A DNA stretch of 64,000 nt from RBG-16-66-20 sp964564865. GTDB taxonomy: Bacteria; Pseudomonadota; Gammaproteobacteria; Burkholderiales; SG8-39. The DNA lies in NCBI GenBank assembly GCA_964564865.1, contig CAZMDA010000006.1:22283-86282 (forward strand), in the 5' to 3' direction. The translations under genes and the position numbers were made by a program. The notes under the pieces were generated by a model. The model made no database searches. It saw nothing but the letters and a program-made list of their open reading frames with translations, and was not told the origin of the DNA. The stretch's first letter is position 1. Every line of letters starts with the position of its first letter. Of this stretch, positions 60,280-64,000 are shown piece after piece.

Positions 60280-61077
60280 TCAGCGCCGCCCCGCCTTCGC
60301 GCCTTTCTTCTTCCTGAGCGCGAACGCCGCGCGCGCCCGGCGCGATTCCTCGCTCGCCGCGGCAACCTGGATCTGGTCGTGCGACATGTGCGTCGCGGCA
60401 TGCGCGCCGATGCTGGCGTAGGCGTGGATGGTTTCCTTGCTCATGCGCACCGAGGTCTGCGGCAGCTCCAGCACCTGCTTCGCGACCGCGCGCGCCTTGT
60501 CGAGCGCCTTGCCCGGAGCGGACACGTAGTCCACCAGGCCCATCGCCAGCGCTTCGTCCGCCGCAATGCGCTCGCACAGGATGGTGAGGCGCTTGGCGCG
60601 CGCCGGTCCCACCAGGTTCACCAGCCGCGGCAGCGTGCCCCAGGTGAGCGGGATGCCCAGGGCGATCTCGGGCAGGGAGACGAACGCGTCCTTCGCCACC
60701 ACGCGCCAGTCGAGCGCGGCGGCGAGCGCCAGCCCGCCGCCGATGGCATAGCCCTCGATCGCCGCCAGCGTGATCTGCGGCAGTTCCTCCCAGGCCCGCG
60801 CCATGCGGTAGCCGAGCGAGGCGATCTCGCGCCGCTCGTGCAGCGGCATGTCCTGGTTCGCCCAGCGGCTGCCGTCCTTCAGGTCCGCGCCGGCGGAGAA
60901 GCACACGCCGGCCCCCTGCACGATGACCACGTCGATGTCGCCGCGCGGCGCGATTTCGGCCGCGCAGGCGATCATCTCCCGCATCAGCTCGGCGGACATG
61001 GCGTTGCGCGCCTCGGGGCGGTTCAGGGTCACGGTCGCGATGCGCCCGGCGGCGCTCAGCTGGAGAGTGCGGTACAT
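60280..61077 (-). CDS. Enoyl-CoA hydratase/isomerase family protein
   Basis: 265 residues, crotonase fold. TVTLNRPEARNAMSAEL and VIVQGAGVCFSAGADLKDGSRW give the CoA loop and first oxyanion NH; AIEGYAIGGGLALAAALDWRV gives the second. Of the two crotonase catalytic Glu positions, the first is Glu in LPEIALGIPL. Hydrates or isomerises an enoyl-CoA. Monocistronic; a Lys/Arg-rich tail (LRKKKGAKAGRR) ends the protein. Confidence 0.87.
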   Translation of the reverse strand: MYRTLQLSAAGRIATVTLNRPEARNAMSAELMREMIACAAEIAPRGDIDVVIVQGAGVCFSAGADLKDGSRWANQDMPLHERREIASLGYRMARAWEELPQITLAAIEGYAIGGGLALAAALDWRVVAKDAFVSLPEIALGIPLTWGTLPRLVNLVGPARAKRLTILCERIAADEALAMGLVDYVSAPGKALDKARAVAKQVLELPQTSVRMSKETIHAYASIGAHAATHMSHDQIQVAAASEESRRARAAFALRKKKGAKAGRR

Positions 61078-61120
61078 GGCTGCAAGCCCTTGTTTTTCTG
61101 CGTGAAAGAGTCCGCCATCG

Positions 61121-61129
61121 TGCTATACT
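61121..61129 (+). promoter_or_regulatory. Extended -10 promoter of ndk
   Basis: TGCTATACT: TGn followed by TATACT (61124-61129), 38 bases before the ndk ATG. No clear -35 is seen. Confidence 0.6.
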
Positions 61130-61167
61130 TTGAGACTTTACACAAACCGGGCCGGGAGAAGCTGGAC

Positions 61168-61593
61168 ATGGCTGTGGAACGCACACTTTCGATCATCAAG
61201 CCGGACGCCGTGGCGAAGAACGCCGTCGGCGCCATCATCGCGCGCTTCGAGGCGGCGGGACTCAAGGTCGTCGCCGCGCGCATGATGCACCTGTCGCAGG
61301 CGCAGGCCGAGGGCTTCTACGCGGTGCACCGCGAGCGGCCGTTCTTCAAGGACCTGGTCTCGTTCATGGTGTCCGGCCCGGTGCTGGTGCAGGTCCTGCA
61401 GGGCGACAACGCCATCGCGCGCAACCGCGAGCTGATGGGCGCCACCGACCCCAAGAAGGCTGCCAAGGGCACCATCCGCGCCGATTTCGCCGACAGCATC
61501 GACGCCAACGCGGTGCACGGCTCGGATTCGGCGGACAATGCGCGCATCGAGATCGCCTACTTCTTCCCGTCCTGCGAAGTGTTCGCGCGCTAG
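61168..61593 (+). CDS. ndk: Nucleoside diphosphate kinase
   Basis: 141 residues, standard length. ERTLSIIKPDAVAKN, GPVLVQVLQGDNAI and NAVHGSDS with the phosphorylated His. Balances NTP/dNTP pools. ATG 61168 follows GGGAGAAG; the frame extends far upstream but that overlaps tilS and the minus-strand hydratase. First gene of ndk-rlmN-pilW-rodZ. Confidence 0.98.
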   Translation: MAVERTLSIIKPDAVAKNAVGAIIARFEAAGLKVVAARMMHLSQAQAEGFYAVHRERPFFKDLVSFMVSGPVLVQVLQGDNAIARNRELMGATDPKKAAKGTIRADFADSIDANAVHGSDSADNARIEIAYFFPSCEVFAR

Positions 61594-61605
61594 GGAACCG
61601 CCGCG

Positions 61606-62709
61606 ATGCCGGTCAACCTGCTCGAGTTCGACGCCAAGGGGATGGAGGCCTGGTTCGCCGGCATGGGCGAACGGGCCTTCCGCGCCCGGCAGGTGCTGGC
61701 CTGGATCCACAAGCGCGGCGCGGGCGACTTCGCCGCCATGACCGACCTCGCCAAGGACCTGCGCGCCAAGCTGGAGGCGAAGGCCTGCATCGGCCTGCCG
61801 CAGATCGTGGGCGACAGCACCGCGGCCGACGGCACGCGCAAGTGGCTGCTCAAGGTGGACGGCGCCAACGCGGTCGAGGCGGTGTTCATTCCCGAGTCCG
61901 GCCGCGGCACGCTGTGCGTGTCCAGCCAGGCCGGCTGCACGCTGGACTGCGCCTTCTGCTCCACCGGCAAGCAGGGCTTCAACCGCAACCTCACGACCGC
62001 CGAGATCGTGGGCCAGCTCTGGCTGGCCGAGAAGCTGCTCGGCGAGCGCACCAACCCCGGCAGCCGCGCCCGCCAGGGCCGCCACGTCAGCAACGTGGTG
62101 TTCATGGGCATGGGCGAGCCGATGCTGAACCTGGATGCCGTGATCCCGGCGCTGCGCCTGATGCTGGAGGACAACGCCTACGGCCTGTCGCGGCGCCGCG
62201 TCACCGTGTCCACCTCGGGCGTGGTCCCGGGCATGGACCGGCTGGCCGCGGAATGCCCGGTGGCGCTGGCGGTGTCGCTGCACGCGCCCAACGACGCGCT
62301 GCGCGACCGGCTGGTGCCGATCAACCGCAAGTACCCGATCGCGCAGCTGCTGGCGGCCTGCAACCGCTACCTCGAGCACGCGCCGCGCGACTTCATCACC
62401 TTCGAGTACGTCATGCTGGACGGGGTCAACGACAGCCCGGCGCACGCGCGCGAGCTGGTGGACATCGCCGCGCAGGTGCGCTGCAAGTTCAACCTGATCC
62501 CGTTCAACCCGTTCCAGGGCTCGGGCCTGCACCGCTCCCCGCCGGAGCGCATCCGCCGCTTCGCCGAGGTGCTGCAGCGCGCCGGCCTCACCACCACCAC
62601 CCGCAAGACCCGCGGCGACGGCATCGATGCCGCCTGCGGCCAGCTGGCCGGCGAGGTGCAGGACCGCACCCGCCGGCGCGGCATCGCCATCTCGGAGGTA
62701 CGCGCATGA
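61606..62709 (+). CDS. rlmN: 23S rRNA/tRNA adenine-C2 methyltransferase, radical SAM
   Basis: 367 residues. Radical-SAM cysteines Cys111, Cys115 and Cys118 (CTLDCAFC), SSQAG before them, FMGMGEPMLN as the GEP motif and the late catalytic Cys in IDAACGQLAGE. Methylates A2503 of 23S rRNA and A37 of some tRNAs. Overlaps pilW by 4 bases. Confidence 0.97.
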   Translation: MPVNLLEFDAKGMEAWFAGMGERAFRARQVLAWIHKRGAGDFAAMTDLAKDLRAKLEAKACIGLPQIVGDSTAADGTRKWLLKVDGANAVEAVFIPESGRGTLCVSSQAGCTLDCAFCSTGKQGFNRNLTTAEIVGQLWLAEKLLGERTNPGSRARQGRHVSNVVFMGMGEPMLNLDAVIPALRLMLEDNAYGLSRRRVTVSTSGVVPGMDRLAAECPVALAVSLHAPNDALRDRLVPINRKYPIAQLLAACNRYLEHAPRDFITFEYVMLDGVNDSPAHARELVDIAAQVRCKFNLIPFNPFQGSGLHRSPPERIRRFAEVLQRAGLTTTTRKTRGDGIDAACGQLAGEVQDRTRRRGIAISEVRA

Positions 62710-63497
62710 AACTCGCAGCTGCCATGTCGCTGGGTGTCGCGTTGCTCGCGGGGTGCGCGGCCACCGGACCCCAGGAACCGGTCCTCGAGCACGCCACCAG
62801 CAGCAGCGGCAGCACCGATCCGTCCGATCCGCGCAACCGCGCGCGCATCCGCACCGAGCTGGGCTCGCTGTACTACTCGCAGGGCAACATGGCGGTGGCC
62901 CTGGAGGAGCTGCGCCTCGCGGTGCAGGCGGACCCGAACTACGCGCTCGCCTACAGCATGCTGGGCGCGGTCTACATGGAGCTGCGCGAGACCCGCCTCG
63001 CGCAGCAGAACTTCGAGCGCGCGCTGCAGCTCGCGCCGGCAGACTCCGAGATCAACCACCGCTACGGCTGGTTCCTGTGCCAGACCGGGCGCGAGACCGA
63101 TTCGCTGAAGTACTTCCAGCAGTCCATCCGCAACCCGCTCAACCCGGCGCCCTGGCGCGCCTCGTCGGCGGCCGGCGTCTGCTCGATGAGGAAGGGCATG
63201 ACCAAGGAGGCCGAGGGCTTCTTCCAGGGCGCGCTCAGGCAGGACCCGAACGACCTGACGTCGCTCGTCAACCTGGGCCAGCTGCGCTACCAGCAGGGCA
63301 GCTTCGAGGAGGCGCGCACGCTGGTGTCGCGCTTCAACAAGCTGGTGGAGCCCACGCCGGAGTCGCTGTGGCTCGCGCTGCGCATCGAGCGCAAGCTCGG
63401 CGAGCGGGTCGCCGAGGCGAGCCTGGGCAACCAGCTGCGGCGCCGGTTCCCGGCCTCGCGCGAGTACCAGCTCCTGCAGCGCGGGGACTATGACTGA
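62706..63497 (+). CDS. pilW: Type IV pilus biogenesis/stability lipoprotein PilW (PilF)
   Basis: 263 residues. Lipobox LLAGCAAT with Cys17, then at least five TPR-like helical repeats (RTELGSLYYSQGNMAVALEEL, ALAYSMLGAVYMEL, EGFFQGALRQDPNDL). PilF/PilW pilots the PilQ secretin to the outer membrane. The place between rlmN and rodZ is conserved. ATGA overlap with rlmN and an 8-base overlap with rodZ. Confidence 0.93.
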   Translation: MKLAAAMSLGVALLAGCAATGPQEPVLEHATSSSGSTDPSDPRNRARIRTELGSLYYSQGNMAVALEELRLAVQADPNYALAYSMLGAVYMELRETRLAQQNFERALQLAPADSEINHRYGWFLCQTGRETDSLKYFQQSIRNPLNPAPWRASSAAGVCSMRKGMTKEAEGFFQGALRQDPNDLTSLVNLGQLRYQQGSFEEARTLVSRFNKLVEPTPESLWLALRIERKLGERVAEASLGNQLRRRFPASREYQLLQRGDYD

Positions 63498-64000
63498 GGA
63501 GGCCGCCGGCACCCAGGCGCAGGCCGCCGGCGGCGTCGGCGCCGAGCTGGCGCGGGCGCGCGAGGCGCTGGGGCTTTCGGTCGCCGACATCGCGCAGCAG
63601 CTCAAGTTCGCGCCGCGCCAGATCGAGGCCCTCGAGCAGGAGCGCTACCAGGACCTGCCCGCGGGCACCTTCGCCCGCGGCATGCTGCGATCCTACGCCC
63701 GCCTGCTCAAGCTCGACGCCGAGGCGCTGGTGGGCCGCGTCGCGCCGCGCGTCGCCGCGCCGGACAACACCGCCGCGGTGGCCGCGGTTCAGCGGGCGAT
63801 CCCGATCACCGACAGCGCCCGGCGCAGCAACCTGACCTACGTCGCGCTGTCGGTCGCGCTGCTGGTGGTGATCGCCGCGGTGGCGATCGAGTGGCAGCAG
63901 GAGCGCTCGCGCGCCGCCCGGCTCACCTTCGTCCCGGCGGCGCAGGCGCCGCAGGCCGCGCCGGCGGGCGGCCCGGTGGCGAGCGCCGCCGCCTCCAGCC
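63490..64000 (+). CDS. rodZ: RodZ-like helix-turn-helix membrane protein (5' part)
   Basis: 170 codons, cut by the window end. Xre-type HTH at about 15-80 (ELARAREALGLSVADIAQQLK, ALEQERYQDLPAGTFARGMLRSYARLL in parts), then a membrane helix near 117-136 (LTYVALSVALLVVIAAVAIEW) and an Ala/Pro-rich periplasmic start. RodZ ties MreB to the membrane to keep rod shape. The canonical next genes, ispG and hisS, would lie beyond the window. Confidence 0.9.
   Translation, partial: MTEEAAGTQAQAAGGVGAELARAREALGLSVADIAQQLKFAPRQIEALEQERYQDLPAGTFARGMLRSYARLLKLDAEALVGRVAPRVAAPDNTAAVAAVQRAIPITDSARRSNLTYVALSVALLVVIAAVAIEWQQERSRAARLTFVPAAQAPQAAPAGGPVASAAASS

Overview
The window is about 69% GC and densely coding. 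It carries five Bug/TctC-type solute-binding proteins, two TRAP transporter sets, the core order accA-tilS and the order ndk-rlmN-pilW-rodZ. This points to a betaproteobacterium, most likely Burkholderiales or a near relative. The assignment rests on gene content and order only. No rRNA, phage genes, transposase, integrase or CRISPR array is present.

Layout. 1-3155: end of a 2-oxoacid:ferredoxin oxidoreductase alpha gene, its beta gene and an AidB-type acyl-CoA dehydrogenase. 3282-7894: a tight catabolic operon (Rieske oxygenase, Bug protein, intradiol ring-cleavage dioxygenase, LigI-like amidohydrolase, SDR), probably for a hydroxylated aromatic or pyrone-forming compound. 7964-14183: two tandem ferritin-like paralogs on the minus strand facing a small unknown gene, a SAM methyltransferase and a TRAP transporter (dctPQM). 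14180-20376: minus-strand operon lysR - cobW-type GTPase - hydantoinase-like amidohydrolase - Old Yellow Enzyme/4Fe-4S oxidoreductase - epimerase. 20497-26368: divergent operon with an isochorismatase-fold amidohydrolase, a 2-hydroxyacid dehydrogenase, two tandem Bug proteins, a hydantoin-racemase-like protein and an MmgE/PrpD protein. Together these two operons look like a hydantoin or cyclic-amide utilisation locus.

26355-34622: Bug protein, DMT exporter, katG with an OxyR-like operator, Kef-type antiporter, flavin reductase, split chrA pair and two small dimeric ABM/DUF1330-type proteins. 34661-34737: tRNA-Arg(ACG) with its own promoter and terminator. 34863-42202: flavodoxin-fold reductase, FkbM methyltransferase, two small secreted proteins, SelO, a small basic protein and an EmrAB-like pump. 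42247-50055: sugar-acid type catabolic genes (DenD-like epimerase, IlvD/Edd dehydratase, beta-hydroxyacid dehydrogenase, class II aldolase) together with an M24-fold enzyme, a cupin, a Bug protein and a LysR regulator. This stretch holds three copies of a dispersed REP-like repeat, one of which encodes the C-terminus of the dehydratase.

50250-55106: kup with an anomalous start and a minus-strand TRAP operon with a stem-loop after dctP. 55404-64000: mostly housekeeping genes: HU, HNH nuclease, DUF6352-like protein, AlkA-type glycosylase, accA, tilS, enoyl-CoA hydratase, ndk, rlmN, pilW and a truncated rodZ.

The most interesting items are the divergent hydantoin-type locus with a CobW GTPase and a Cys-to-Glu racemase homologue, the unequal ferritin-like pair, the near-perfect OxyR operator, the REP-like repeats, and a palindrome that supplies the stop codons of two unrelated genes at convergent junctions.
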